A stretch of 64,000 bases of DNA from Nocardia stercoris (GTDB lineage Bacteria > Actinomycetota > Actinomycetes > Mycobacteriales > Mycobacteriaceae): positions 36,988 through 100,987 of the forward strand of contig NZ_RFFH01000021.1 of NCBI RefSeq assembly GCF_003696265.1, in the 5' to 3' direction. Positions 35,197 through 44,279 of the stretch are shown one piece after another; position 1 is the first letter of the stretch; every line of letters begins with the position of its first letter. Made by a program: the position numbers and the translations under genes. The notes under the pieces were generated by a model, which was not told where the DNA came from, did no database searches, and worked only from the letters and a program-made list of their open reading frames with translations.

Positions 35197-35925
35197 ATGC
35201 GGTGGGATACTCATGGCGTGGGATCTCCCGCTGAGCCACCGGCAGAGCCGGGCTCGCCCGAGACGAAGCCCTCCGAGCCCGCGACGGCACCGGAGCCGAC
35301 GAATGCGTCCGCCGGACCGCGGACAGGGAGTTTCCGGTTCTGGTTCGCCACCCGCCGCTGGGAGTGGTCACCCGAGATGTACATCATGCACGGCTACACC
35401 CCCGGCGAGGTGGAACCGACCACCGACCTGCTCCTCGAGCACAAACACCCCGACGACCGCGACGAGGTCGCCGCGATCATCTCCGACTCACTCGCCGACG
35501 GCACACCGTTCTCGAGCCGGCACCGCTTCCTCGACACCCACGGCGTCGAACACGAGGTGCTGGTGGTCGCCGATCGCATCCACGATGCCGAGGGCCGGGT
35601 GGTCGGTACCGCGGGTTACTACGTCGACCTGTCGAGCACTATCGCTACCGCCGGCGAGGAAGCATTGAACGAGCAGCTGCCTGAGCTGATGAAGGCCCGC
35701 GCGGCGATCGAGCAGGCCAAGGGCGTGCTGATGCGCATCTACCGCATCGACGCCGACCAAGCGTTCAAGCTGCTGGTGTGGCGGTCCCAGGAGACCAACA
35801 CCCGTCTCCGCGACCTCGCCGAACGGCTGATCACCGAACTGCCCGACGTCCCGGCCGTGCCGGAAACAACCGTCACGGAGTTCGACCACCTCCTGCTCAC
35901 ACTCCACGAACGCATCCAGCGCTGA
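35197..35925 (+). CDS. PAS-ANTAR putative RNA-binding antiterminator
   Basis: 242 residues. After a Pro/Glu/Ala-rich leader (about 1-45), a PAS_3-type sensor domain runs from FRFWFATRRWEWSPEMYIMHGYTPGEV to GRVVGTAGYYVDLS. A C-terminal ANTAR domain follows (LPELMKARAAIEQAKGVLMRIYRIDADQAFKLLVWRS). ANTAR domains bind paired hairpins in mRNA and prevent termination; the PAS part would sense a ligand or redox state. This fusion is common in Mycobacterium, Nocardia and Rhodococcus. Start ATG 35197 or GTG 35218. It stands alone. Confidence 0.88.
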   Translation: MRWDTHGVGSPAEPPAEPGSPETKPSEPATAPEPTNASAGPRTGSFRFWFATRRWEWSPEMYIMHGYTPGEVEPTTDLLLEHKHPDDRDEVAAIISDSLADGTPFSSRHRFLDTHGVEHEVLVVADRIHDAEGRVVGTAGYYVDLSSTIATAGEEALNEQLPELMKARAAIEQAKGVLMRIYRIDADQAFKLLVWRSQETNTRLRDLAERLITELPDVPAVPETTVTEFDHLLLTLHERIQR

Positions 35926-36332
35926 CGCGCGACCGAATCCGCTTCTCGGTGTTCGGAAACCGACCTTGATCTCAACCGGTCGGCGCATCGCTGCTGAATT
36001 TCCGGGCCCTTTCGCCGTGCGGGCGATCCACCGCCGGCAGCGACCCAGACGATGCTCCGTTAGCGATCGGTCAGGGCGTTGTCGGGATGGACTCGAAACC
36101 GCTACGCTGCACCACCTCTCGCCTGCAGAGCCTGCAATAGATTGGCATGGAATGACTTTCGTCCTGCATCGACCCAATTCGAGGACTTCCCGATTGCCGG
36201 AGAAGCCCAACGGGCGGCGATCCTGACAGAAGGAGCCGTTACGGAGCAGGTCTGCCACACCGCCAGACACGACGGACGATGAAAAATGAATCGAAACCGT
36301 GGGGTAAACGCGGGGTTGGGCGGAATAGAAAC

Positions 36333-36364
36333 AGGTCAGGACCGAAACAATTCGGCCCTGACCT
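36333..36364 (-). terminator. Hairpin downstream of the tRNA fragment (left copy)
   Basis: AGGTCAGG and CCCTGACCT arms with an inner CCGAA-ACAA-TTCGG stem. The other copy at 63834-63865 has CCGGA-ATAA-TCCGG, so one A-T pair has become G-C with pairing kept. It lies just 3' of the tRNA remnant on the minus strand and probably ended the original tRNA transcript. Confidence 0.7.
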
Positions 36365-36375
36365 GCATCAATGGG

Positions 36376-36410
36376 TGGAGCTAAGGGGACTCGAACCCCT
36401 GACCCCCACA
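36376..36410 (-). other. tRNA 3' fragment (probable tRNA-Ala), attachment-site remnant
   Basis: Read on the minus strand: the end of an anticodon arm, a T-arm with TTCGAGT loop closed by AGGGG/CCCCT, then TAGCTCC plus discriminator A. From memory this is the 3' half of actinobacterial tRNA-Ala(GGC). The 5' half is absent to the right, so it is not a functional tRNA gene; it is a leftover att half-site. Confidence 0.75.
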
Positions 36411-37056
36411 GGGAGGTTCATGAGACTCATCGGTCTGGCGAGGTATCGGCGTTCGGACCGACTCCAACGGTCGTCTCCGCGACAGCATCGGGCGCGGCCG
36501 AGCCAACCGGCCATAAGTCCGACGAATCATGTTCGGCGACAACAGAATCCAGCGCGAAGTGAGGAACTCCCGCTTGGACCGAACTGCACGGCCTCCCCAT
36601 CCGGCGACCCTGGAAGACCCCACATCGGATACCCGACCTCAACTGACGGGTCGTCAGAACGTCAAGTCAACCGGTAGCAACGCAGCGTCTCCTGGCCACG
36701 GCGACCGAGCCGGTCGTGATGCCGGAGTAGACAATTGAGCAGGGAAGATGGCGACACGGACGAAGATGTATCTTCAAGTCCGCGCTCGGTCGCGCCCAGA
36801 AACCGGCACCTGATCGACGACGAAAGCGCGGGGTAACCGTGGGGCAGGCTCGAGTCTGCGCCCGCACCCGAGGCACAAGACACGGGCGCTCGGACAGCGG
36901 ACCGGAAATCAGGACCCGATAAGCGATGCTGCGCCACGCTCGTCCGCCGCGATCACTGCGCGTGAGCGCTCGGCGCGATCGACGTCGACACAGGTCGAGC
37001 GGCTGCGGCCGGGCCGGTCGCGGGCGTCTTCTCCTGCATCCGCTGGGTTGCGCGGT
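36411..37056. other. Non-coding stretch inside the island's left end
   Basis: About 650 bp with only shadow frames. Its sequence next to the tRNA fragment differs completely from that right of the other repeat copy, so the repeat boundary at 36410 is sharp. No integrase or excisionase gene was recognised here. Confidence 0.45.
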
Positions 37057-38694
37057 TCAGCCTTCAGTGTGGACGGCACGCTCCCGAAGGACGCGGCGGT
37101 CGACCTTTCCCGCGGGTCCCAAAGGGAGCGTGGGCAATTGGAGCAAGCGCTCGGGAAGTTTGCGCGGCTCCAGGCCGGCGGCGAGCAGATGTCCGGTGAG
37201 GTCGTCGAGCGTCAGCGGCACGGTGGCGGCGATACAGGCGCACATTCGTTCTCCATATAGCGGATCGGGTACCGCGACACAGGCGACGTCGGTGACCGCC
37301 GGGTGGGTGATCAGCAGTGATTCGACTTCTGCGGGGCTGATGTTGAGGCCGCCGCGGATGACCACGTCCTTGCGGCGGCCCACGACGGTGAGGTAGCCGT
37401 CCGAATCGAGGATGCCGAGGTCACCGGTCCTGGTCCAGCCGTCGGGAGTGCGTAGCGCGTGGTCTAGGGCTCGGTCACCGACATAGCAGATCGGTGACAT
37501 GGGCCCGCGCGACAGGATCTCGCCGACCGAGCCGGCCGGCAGGTCGATGCCGGCCGAGTCCGTGATTCGGATGTCGGCGACCACCGGATCGGGTCGGCCG
37601 GCGGTCGTCGCCCGTTCGGGTGGGTCGTCGAGCGCGGTGTGGCAGGACACGCCGTCGGCGGAGCCGTAGAGATTGACGACCGGGCACCCCAGGAGGTCTC
37701 GTCCCTTCCGGACGGTCAGCTCGTCGATGGCCGAACCGCCGACCACGACCGCCCGCAGGCTCGAGGTATCCGTAGTGGCCAGCGCCGGATGATCGAGCAC
37801 CATGCGCAGCATCGTCGGTACGCCGAGCAGGTGTGTGGGCCGAGCCTTGTCGATCATCGCGAGGGTCGCCGCGGCGTCGAATTTCGGCTGCAGGACCAAG
37901 GTAGCGCCGAAGGCGGCGAGCGTGACGGCCGTGCCGCTGGAGCCGAACGCCGACGCGAGGGGCACCAGAAACATGTTGCGCATGGTCGCCGGGTTGTCGG
38001 CGAGTGCGGCCAGCGTCGCGCCGCGGCCGCCGGTGAGGGCGTTGTGGGAGTAGAGCACCATCTTGGGTTCGGCTTCCGAACCCGAGGTGACCAGGATCCG
38101 GGCCGGGCCGTCGGGATCGGTGGACCGAGGACGGAATTCGCCGGCATCGGTGGCCAGCAGGGCGTGGAGCGGGACGCAGCCGCGCGCGGCGTGCCGGCCG
38201 ACGGCGATGACCGCGCGCAGGGCGGGCAGGTCCGCCGCGAGCTCGCGAATGCTTCCGGCACAGGGGAATCCGTTGTACTCGGCGGGAGTGATTACCGCGA
38301 CCGCGTGCGAACGCCGCAGCAGGCTCGCCGCCTCCCGGCTGCCGCGGCCGACCGGGAACGGTAGGACGACGGCCCCCAGCGCGGCGACGGCGAGATCGAC
38401 GGCGCAGGCCAGGCGGCTGTTCGGAAGCTGAACGGCCACAACGTCGTCGGTGCCGATCCCGAGAGCGGCCAGCCCGGTCGCCAGCCGGCGGGCCTGATCG
38501 TCGAGTTCGGCGTAGGTGACGACACCGTCGGCGTCGACGACCGCGGGCTTGTCCGGATGCCGGGTGCGGTGGCGGGCGAACAGATCGTAGACATCTCGCC
38601 CCGGGTAGTACCCGGACCGCGCCCAGGAACGCCGGAGCCCGGCCGGCACCAGATCCGAATACCAGTGCGTAGCAGTACTTTCAGCACCGATCAC
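37057..38694 (-). CDS. AMP-forming acyl-CoA synthetase/ligase (ANL superfamily)
   Basis: 545 residues, normal length. The order is standard: N-terminal RHPDKPAVVDADGVVTYAELDDQARRL, P-loop-like LVTSGSEAEPKMVLYSHN (the usual TSGTTGxPK is altered to SGSEAEPK), a YGSADG box, GWTRTGDLG, and the hinge GRRKDVVIRGGLNISPAEVE, with the catalytic Lys near the end in GPAGKVDRR. It activates a carboxylic acid as an adenylate and then a CoA thioester. GTG 38694 is chosen for its GGAG six bases upstream and GTGA overlap with the CoA-transferase stop. With the two neighbours it resembles a carnitine-type caiA-caiB-caiC set. Confidence 0.88.
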   Translation of the reverse strand: MIGAESTATHWYSDLVPAGLRRSWARSGYYPGRDVYDLFARHRTRHPDKPAVVDADGVVTYAELDDQARRLATGLAALGIGTDDVVAVQLPNSRLACAVDLAVAALGAVVLPFPVGRGSREAASLLRRSHAVAVITPAEYNGFPCAGSIRELAADLPALRAVIAVGRHAARGCVPLHALLATDAGEFRPRSTDPDGPARILVTSGSEAEPKMVLYSHNALTGGRGATLAALADNPATMRNMFLVPLASAFGSSGTAVTLAAFGATLVLQPKFDAAATLAMIDKARPTHLLGVPTMLRMVLDHPALATTDTSSLRAVVVGGSAIDELTVRKGRDLLGCPVVNLYGSADGVSCHTALDDPPERATTAGRPDPVVADIRITDSAGIDLPAGSVGEILSRGPMSPICYVGDRALDHALRTPDGWTRTGDLGILDSDGYLTVVGRRKDVVIRGGLNISPAEVESLLITHPAVTDVACVAVPDPLYGERMCACIAATVPLTLDDLTGHLLAAGLEPRKLPERLLQLPTLPLGPAGKVDRRVLRERAVHTEG

Positions 38695-40349
38695 GACAGA
38701 CTCCAGGGCCGGTTCAGTGCGGGGCATCCGGCGTCGTCGCGACCGATCACATCGGCGAACCGGGTATCGGTGAGCAGGTCGGCGAGGTCGGTGGTGACCG
38801 GCACCTGCCCGGCCGCCCAGCCGCCCCCGGCCGGATGCGGCTGCCGGTCGGCGGTTGCGGACCGAATGCCGTAGCCACGCAGCATGTTCGAGGCACCGAG
38901 CAGGCTGCTCTCTACCGCGATGCCAGAGCCGGTGCGTTGCCGCTGAAGCAGGCCCACGACGGTCGCCTCGGCGCCCAGGACCCCACCGAGCACGTCGACC
39001 AGGGTCATCAGTGAGGGTGCCGGCGGTTCGCCCGGTGGGCCGACCAGGTCCGCGAGACCGGTGCGGGCCTGCACCATGAAGTCGGTGCCGGGCGGCAGGT
39101 GGTCGAGGTCGGCTCCGGACCAGCCCGAGGTGTAGGTGTAGACGGTGCCGGGCGGAAGGTGATCCGCCGACAGCTGCAGCTGCTCGGCCTTTCCAGGAGC
39201 CCAATTATGGAGGAACACATCGGATTCAGCGACCATTGCTCGCAGGAGCTCGCGATCGGCTTCGGCCTTGATGTCGAATTCCACCGCAGCCTTGTGCCGG
39301 TTCAAGGCCAGCCACCGCGACGAGACCTCGCCGTTGTACGGCGGCATCTCTCGCAGCGGATCACCCCCGGGTGGTTCGATCCGGGTGACGTCGGCGCCGA
39401 GCAACCGGAGCAGATGCGCGGCCAACGGCGCCTGGACCCGGCGGCCCGCCTCCAGCACGGTGATGCCGGTCAGTGGTGCCGCGATCGGTGATTCTCGACT
39501 CCTGGAGGCAGCTGGTGAATTCGGTACCGGCACGACCGTCCACGGTGTGGGTAGCGAATCCGGGGCGGGAGTGTCGGGTTCGTCCGCGCCGTACAGTCGG
39601 CACACGTGCAAGCCGGTCCGCGCCGCGACTGCCGTGAGCTCGGTGAAGGTCCGGGCACGGGTCGACTCGTGAAGGGATTCGGCCAGCGGTGCGGTCGCGG
39701 TGGCGTAGCGGAACTGGAAAGGCCGCCAGCCGCGCCGCAGGTCCTTCGGGTCAGCACCCAACGCGGTCCAGAACGCGCCCCACGGTTCCGGTTGCAGTGA
39801 CTCGATCTCGAACCGGATGCCGTCGGCGCTGGTGAACGGTGGCCCACCGGGCGCGAGGGACACGGCCTCGGGGTCGTCCGCGCCGGCCGCGGCCAGGTAC
39901 TGCGAGATCGCCAACAGCGCGGCCTCGGCGACACTGGTTCGCACCGTGGCCGATTCGCCCGGCGCGGTCAGCAGACTCGCAAGCAATGCGGTGGCGGCCA
40001 CGGTGCCCGCTACGGTTTCGCAGTAGTCGACCGACAACCCACTCGGGCGGCCGGCGCGACGGCCGTTGACCTGCATTACGCCGCAGATTGCCTGTACCGC
40101 AGTCTCATTCGTGAGCGCTGGATCGGTGATCGGCCCACCCCAGTCCACGAGCAGCTCGCGCCGCGTGCCGTCGGCGAGTGTGAGCAGCGCGGTGGCCGCC
40201 GCCGCACCCGACCGGTCACCGCCTGTGACCGTCGCGCCCAACGCGCGCAGGTGGCCGCGCAGTACCTCGGCGGCCGCGCCGGATCCGTCGACGATCGCGG
40301 CTGCCCCTGTGAGTAGCGGGTCCGGGATGGTTGCGTGTGCCGGCTCCAT
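38691..40349 (-). CDS. Family III (CaiB/BaiF-type) CoA-transferase, unusual two-part protein
   Basis: 552 residues, longer than the usual 400. From about residue 320 the sequence is typical family III: PLTGITVLEAGRRVQAPLAAHLLRLLGADVTRIEPPGGDPLR, LNRHKAAVEFDIKAEADRELLRAMVAESDVFLHNWAPGKAEQL. The C-terminal domain is short. Residues 1-300 look like a second diverged half (ETAVQAICGVMQVNGRR..GLSVDYCETVAGTVAATALLASLL), so the gene may be a tandem fusion with a permuted or degenerate half. It moves CoA between acyl donor and acceptor. ATG 40349 has GGAAGG upstream. It is divergent from the acyl-CoA dehydrogenase gene. Confidence 0.8.
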   Translation of the reverse strand: MEPAHATIPDPLLTGAAAIVDGSGAAAEVLRGHLRALGATVTGGDRSGAAAATALLTLADGTRRELLVDWGGPITDPALTNETAVQAICGVMQVNGRRAGRPSGLSVDYCETVAGTVAATALLASLLTAPGESATVRTSVAEAALLAISQYLAAAGADDPEAVSLAPGGPPFTSADGIRFEIESLQPEPWGAFWTALGADPKDLRRGWRPFQFRYATATAPLAESLHESTRARTFTELTAVAARTGLHVCRLYGADEPDTPAPDSLPTPWTVVPVPNSPAASRSRESPIAAPLTGITVLEAGRRVQAPLAAHLLRLLGADVTRIEPPGGDPLREMPPYNGEVSSRWLALNRHKAAVEFDIKAEADRELLRAMVAESDVFLHNWAPGKAEQLQLSADHLPPGTVYTYTSGWSGADLDHLPPGTDFMVQARTGLADLVGPPGEPPAPSLMTLVDVLGGVLGAEATVVGLLQRQRTGSGIAVESSLLGASNMLRGYGIRSATADRQPHPAGGGWAAGQVPVTTDLADLLTDTRFADVIGRDDAGCPALNRPWSLS

Positions 40350-40434
40350 TGCGCGCCTTCCGCCGAATTCGGGTGTGTAGTCAACAAGTCGGGCGCGTGG
40401 GCACCACAGTTCCGGCGAATGGTGTGATCTGGAC

Positions 40435-41613
40435 ATGACCTCCGAAGCGCATTCCGAGTCCGGCCCGTCCGCCACCCTGCCGCTACTGGTGCGGGATTTC
40501 GTTGATTCCCAGGTCATTCCACGCGAAGACGCGCTCGAAGCCGGTGAGCGGGACAGCTGGGAGGCGCTACGCGATCGAGCGACCGCGGCCGGACTGTGGG
40601 CGTTGCCACTGCCGGTCGAGCACGGCGGTGGCGGTCTCCCACTGGCGGACTATCTCGCCCTCGCCGAACTCGAGGGCCGCAGCGACTACGGGCCGGATGC
40701 CCTCGGTTCGGCCTGCCTGCTCACCGTCCGGATGCTCGACGCGCACGCACAACGGGAGCTTCGGGCGGCGCTCGTCCCCGAGTTGGTGTGCGGCAGAGCC
40801 GGATCCGCGTATGCCATGACCGAACCGGGCGTGGCCGGATCCGATCCCGCCGGCCTGCGGACCACCGCTGTCCCGGACGGGTCCGGTGGCTGGATCGTGA
40901 CCGGCCGCAAATGGTTCATCACCGGGGCCGCCCGCGCCGACTGGGTGCTGGTGGTCGCCCGCACCGGCGCTGATCTACCGGTCCGGCAAGCTTTCTCGAT
41001 CCTGGCGGTGCCCACGACCGCGCCCGGGTTCCGGGTGGTTCGCGAACTCGACGTCCTCGGCGCGGGCGGTCAGTACGAGATCGCGTTCGACCAGGTGCGG
41101 GTACCCGGCACTCATCTGCTCGGTGCCGTCGGCGCCGGAATGACCCTGGCCGCAGAACGTTTGGCGCTCGGCCGCACGTTGCGGGCACTGCGCTGGATCG
41201 GCCAGGCACAGCGCGCAGTGGAACAGCTCGCTCGGCGGGCGACCGCACGGCGGCTCGGTGACGGATATCTCGCCGACCGGCAGCTGATCCAGCAACTGGT
41301 CTTCGAGTCCGAATTGCAGGTGCGGTCGGCCCGGCTGCTCGCGACCGAGGCCGGCACCCTGGTCGCCGCCGGTGCACCGGCGCGGATCGAGGTCAGCCTG
41401 GCGAAGACCGCGGCCGCTCGCGCGCTGAGCACCGCGGTGGACGCGGCGATACAGGTGCACGGCGCTGAAGGTCTCAGCACTGCCAGCGGCCTGCCCCGGC
41501 TACTGCGTACCGCGCGCGCGGCCCGCATCCTCGACGGCTCCGACGAATTCCACGTCAGCAGCACCGCCCGCCGTCTGCTCCGCGACTACTCGGACACGGC
41601 CACGATGGGCTGA
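40435..41613 (+). CDS. Acyl-CoA dehydrogenase family protein
   Basis: 392 residues. YAMTEPGVAGSDPAGLRTTAV gives the FAD-binding signature, WIVTGRKWFITGA the middle beta-domain, and IQVHGAEGLSTASGLPRLLRTARAARILDGSDEFH the C-terminal signature. The last also carries the acidic region; the catalytic base is probably the Asp/Glu in ARILDGSDE. It forms a trans-2,3 double bond in an acyl-CoA and passes electrons to ETF. It lies divergent from the CoA-transferase/ligase pair (86-bp gap), suggesting a small acyl-CoA pathway of unknown substrate. Confidence 0.9.
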   Translation: MTSEAHSESGPSATLPLLVRDFVDSQVIPREDALEAGERDSWEALRDRATAAGLWALPLPVEHGGGGLPLADYLALAELEGRSDYGPDALGSACLLTVRMLDAHAQRELRAALVPELVCGRAGSAYAMTEPGVAGSDPAGLRTTAVPDGSGGWIVTGRKWFITGAARADWVLVVARTGADLPVRQAFSILAVPTTAPGFRVVRELDVLGAGGQYEIAFDQVRVPGTHLLGAVGAGMTLAAERLALGRTLRALRWIGQAQRAVEQLARRATARRLGDGYLADRQLIQQLVFESELQVRSARLLATEAGTLVAAGAPARIEVSLAKTAAARALSTAVDAAIQVHGAEGLSTASGLPRLLRTARAARILDGSDEFHVSSTARRLLRDYSDTATMG

Positions 41614-41874
41614 GGATATCGCCGGTGCGACCGGGAATCCTCACAGCTTCGGCTCCTCCGGCCGATCCCGCATCGGTAGGCGCATAGGTCATGCATGGTC
41701 CCCGCGCAAGGGCGCCTGGCAAGACGATGCAGAGGCTCGATCAGGCGCTGGATGGCAGAACGGGCGCCCTCCCGCTGCATCACCGACTGAGCCGCTCTCC
41801 CCCGCACCGAATATCGGCGGGAACCGACGCCTGGGGCCCAGCGACTCTTAGTTGAGCGACGAGTGGGAGAACAG

Positions 41875-42513
41875 GTGCGTACGGGTGCAAGAGTGGAGCT
41901 GACTGGTGTGTGCTGTACGCACAGCCGTCGGCCGGTGGTACGCCGGGCCGACCTGGTCGTCGAGCCCGGTGAGCGGGTCGCCCTCACCGGCACCAACGGG
42001 TCGGGAAAGACGACGCTGGTCCGCACGATCCTGGGATTGCATCCGCTGACCTCGGGAGCCATTACGGTCGACGGTCAGCAGGCGCGGGGACAGCGGGACT
42101 GGGACCAACGCCGCAAAGACACGGCATGGATTCCGCAACGCCAGGCAGCTGGGCACTTTCCGCTGCTCGCTCACGAATTGCTGTCGAGCAGTGGTGATCT
42201 CGATGCCGCGATGAGCGCGGCAGGACGCCTCGGCGTGGCCCAGTTCGCGGATCGGCCGCTGGACACGCTGTCTGGCGGACAACTACAGCGCATGTACCTG
42301 GCGCGGGCACTGGGCTGCGTTGCCGCCGGCGCTCGCCTGCTGCTGGCCGACGAACCAACGGCCGCATTGGATTTCACCGGCCAGGCGGAGGCCGCCGAGC
42401 TACTGGTGGATCAGCCGGTCACGGTGCTCGTGGTGACTCACGATCGCGCGCTGGCAGCCCGCTGCGATCGCGTGCTCGAGATGGCTGACGGGCACCTGCG
42501 GGAGGTCGCGTGA
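41875..42513 (+). CDS. ABC transporter ATPase, metal-uptake (ZnuC/MntB) type
   Basis: 212 residues from GTG 41875 (GGGAG five bases upstream; a longer GTG start at 41863 is possible). Walker A GTNGSGKTT, Q-loop IPQRQ, signature LSGGQLQRMYLARAL, Walker B LLLADEPTA and the switch His in VVTHD are all present. Sequence style and downstream partners fit manganese/zinc/iron chelate uptake systems. First gene of a three-gene operon; the permease starts by GTGA overlap. Confidence 0.88.
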   Translation: MRTGARVELTGVCCTHSRRPVVRRADLVVEPGERVALTGTNGSGKTTLVRTILGLHPLTSGAITVDGQQARGQRDWDQRRKDTAWIPQRQAAGHFPLLAHELLSSSGDLDAAMSAAGRLGVAQFADRPLDTLSGGQLQRMYLARALGCVAAGARLLLADEPTAALDFTGQAEAAELLVDQPVTVLVVTHDRALAARCDRVLEMADGHLREVA

Positions 42514-43388
42514 GCAGCGCGGCGAACTTCGTGGACGTCTGGCAGCTTGCCCCGGTGCAACGCGGCATGGGCGCACTGATCCTGGGCGCGATCGGACTGC
42601 CGATCGTCGGCGTGATCATCATCGGTCTGGACATCATGCCGGTGCGGTTCGCGATGATGCACGTGGCGCTGCTCGGTATCGCGGTCGGCATGCTGACGGG
42701 CCTGGATCCTATGGTGTGCGCGCTCGCGGCGTGTGGCGCGTCGGGTGCCGCGCTGACGCCGCTGGCCCGCAGCCGTACAGGCCTGTCCGGGGCGATGGGT
42801 TTGCTGATGAGCCTGTCCATCGCGGGCGCGCTTCTGGTGCTATCGATTTCGGGGGTGAACGCCAACGGCGCCTTCGAGCTGCTGTGGGGTTCGATCCTGG
42901 CAACCCGTACCGGTGACGTGATGGTGCTGGCCGCGCTGGCCGTGGTGGTGCCGTTGCTGTTCGCGATGCGCCGACGGCAGATCGGCCTACTGCTCTACGA
43001 CCGGGAACTGGCCGCCTGCTCGGGGGTGCGGGTGGACCGGCTCACCCTGATCCTGCTGATGCTGGTCGCGATCGCCGTCGGGGCCGGAATTCGGCTGACC
43101 GGGGCGCTGCTGGTGGACGCGCTGACTCTGCTGCCGGCCCTTACCGCGCGACGGCTGGCGAATTCGCTGATTTCCATGGCGATCACGGCGGTCGCCGTGG
43201 GCGTCGTGGTGAACGCCGCGGGCTTCACGCTCGCGGTGGCGCTGGACCTGCCGCCCGGGCCGGTCCTGGTGCTGCTGGCGGGGGCGGTCGCCCTCGTCGC
43301 TCATGTGATTCCCGATTGGAGACAACGAGTATGGCCCTCATCCGACGAAGCGGGTTCGCGCGCATCGGATTCGGTGTCGTCGCACTGA
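42510..43388 (+). CDS. ABC-3 family metal permease
   Basis: 292 residues with eight or so membrane helices (for example LGAIGLPIVGVIIIGLDIM, VMVLAALAVVVPLLFAM, LILLMLVAIAVGAGIRL). The hallmark ABC-3 pattern includes an RFAMMHVALLGIAVGM segment and TGALLVDALTLLPALTARRLANS, matching ZnuB/MntB. It pairs with the ATPase (GTGA overlap). Its 3' end overlaps the start of the lipoprotein gene by 58 bp, an unusually long overlap. Confidence 0.87.
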   Translation: MSSAANFVDVWQLAPVQRGMGALILGAIGLPIVGVIIIGLDIMPVRFAMMHVALLGIAVGMLTGLDPMVCALAACGASGAALTPLARSRTGLSGAMGLLMSLSIAGALLVLSISGVNANGAFELLWGSILATRTGDVMVLAALAVVVPLLFAMRRRQIGLLLYDRELAACSGVRVDRLTLILLMLVAIAVGAGIRLTGALLVDALTLLPALTARRLANSLISMAITAVAVGVVVNAAGFTLAVALDLPPGPVLVLLAGAVALVAHVIPDWRQRVWPSSDEAGSRASDSVSSH

Positions 43389-44125
43389 TCACCGGAGCGG
43401 CTTTGACCACCGGCTGCGGCTCGAGCAGCGACGAGCACCCGCACAGCGGTCCGCGGGTTGTGGCCGCGAGCTCGTGGGAGGCAGCCTTCGCCAAGGCGGC
43501 CGGGGCATCCGATGTGACGGTTATCGTGCCCGCATCGATCAAGCACGCACCCGACTACGACCCCAAGCCCTCGGATCTGGCCGAAGTCGCGCACGCCGAC
43601 TACGTGCTCTACGCCCAGTTCGAGGGGTTCGCGGGGAAGATCAAGGACGCTGCCGGCTCCCACGCCAAGCTGGTCGAGGTGAACCTCGACAATGCCAAGG
43701 ACACTATGGAATCCGAGGTCCGGCGCTTGGGCGACACCTTCGGTACCCGACCCGCCGCCGACGCGTGGATCACCGGGTTCGAGACCGAATACAGCCGGTT
43801 GTCCGGTGACATCAAGGCGGCGTGGCAGGGTGGGCAGCCGCCGAAGGTCGTGCAGCAGACCTTCCTGGACTTCGCTGCCCAGATGTCCGGCGCGCAGGTG
43901 CTCGGTACGTACGGCCCGGCTCCGGTCACGCCGGGCCAGGTTGCCGATTTGTCCGCAAAGAACCCGCAGTTCGTTTTCGACAACGAGCAGATGAGTACCG
44001 GGCCGGTGCTGCCCGGCTCGGCCGCGAAGCAGATCGCCCTGACCAACTATCCGTCCCAGGACCAAGATCTGCTGTCGGTCTATCGCGACACTGCCACCAA
44101 GATCACCGCGGCCCTGCGGGGCTGA
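43331..44125 (+). CDS. Metal ABC transporter substrate-binding lipoprotein (ZnuA-like)
   Basis: 264 residues from ATG 43331 (GGAG nine bases upstream). A signal peptide ends in the lipobox LTTGC, so the mature protein is lipid-anchored. KHAPDYDPKPSDLAEVAHADYVLYAQFEGF matches the metal-binding 'DPH..PsD...ADlvvyng' segment of cluster A-I binding proteins, with His replaced in the DPH position (DYDPK). No His-rich loop is present. It delivers a divalent metal to the permease; zinc or manganese is likely, but the altered ligand leaves the metal open. Confidence 0.82.
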   Translation: MALIRRSGFARIGFGVVALITGAALTTGCGSSSDEHPHSGPRVVAASSWEAAFAKAAGASDVTVIVPASIKHAPDYDPKPSDLAEVAHADYVLYAQFEGFAGKIKDAAGSHAKLVEVNLDNAKDTMESEVRRLGDTFGTRPAADAWITGFETEYSRLSGDIKAAWQGGQPPKVVQQTFLDFAAQMSGAQVLGTYGPAPVTPGQVADLSAKNPQFVFDNEQMSTGPVLPGSAAKQIALTNYPSQDQDLLSVYRDTATKITAALRG

Positions 44126-44279
44126 TCCCGTGTGCGCGCATCGGAGGTTCCCGCCGCGATGCGCGAATGCCCCTCGGCCCGAGTGGGTCCGCATCCGGCG
44201 AAATGCCACGCGCGGACCCATTCGGACCGACCCGGAGGTGCCACCAAGCTGTGCGCGCCCGCGGGTTCACGCCGATCGA

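Larger units (their letters stand above)
36077..36410 (+). repeat. Left copy of a ~330-bp direct repeat ending in a tRNA 3' fragment
   Basis: Matches 63581-63911 in the same orientation, roughly nine bases in ten identical by eye, with only a few bases of net indel. The pair brackets 27.5 kb. The right-hand 35 bp are the 3' end of a tRNA gene, preceded by a hairpin that covaries between copies. This is best explained as attachment-site copies of a tRNA-integrating element. Confidence 0.88.

Noticed and set aside
36376..36450. Functional tRNA gene at the left repeat, and likewise at 63877-63950
   Set aside because: Only the T-arm and 3' acceptor strand fit; no D-arm or closed anticodon arm can be drawn from the adjoining bases at either site.
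36371..36562. Plus-strand frame starting MGGAKGTRTPDPH
   Set aside because: This well-known artefact is the reverse-strand translation of a tRNA 3' end, not a protein.
37057..41613. Chalkophore (diisonitrile) biosynthesis genes
   Set aside because: The ligase could suggest it given the nearby SigC/ctpB genes, but no TauD-type oxygenase, thioesterase, carrier protein or NRPS is present.
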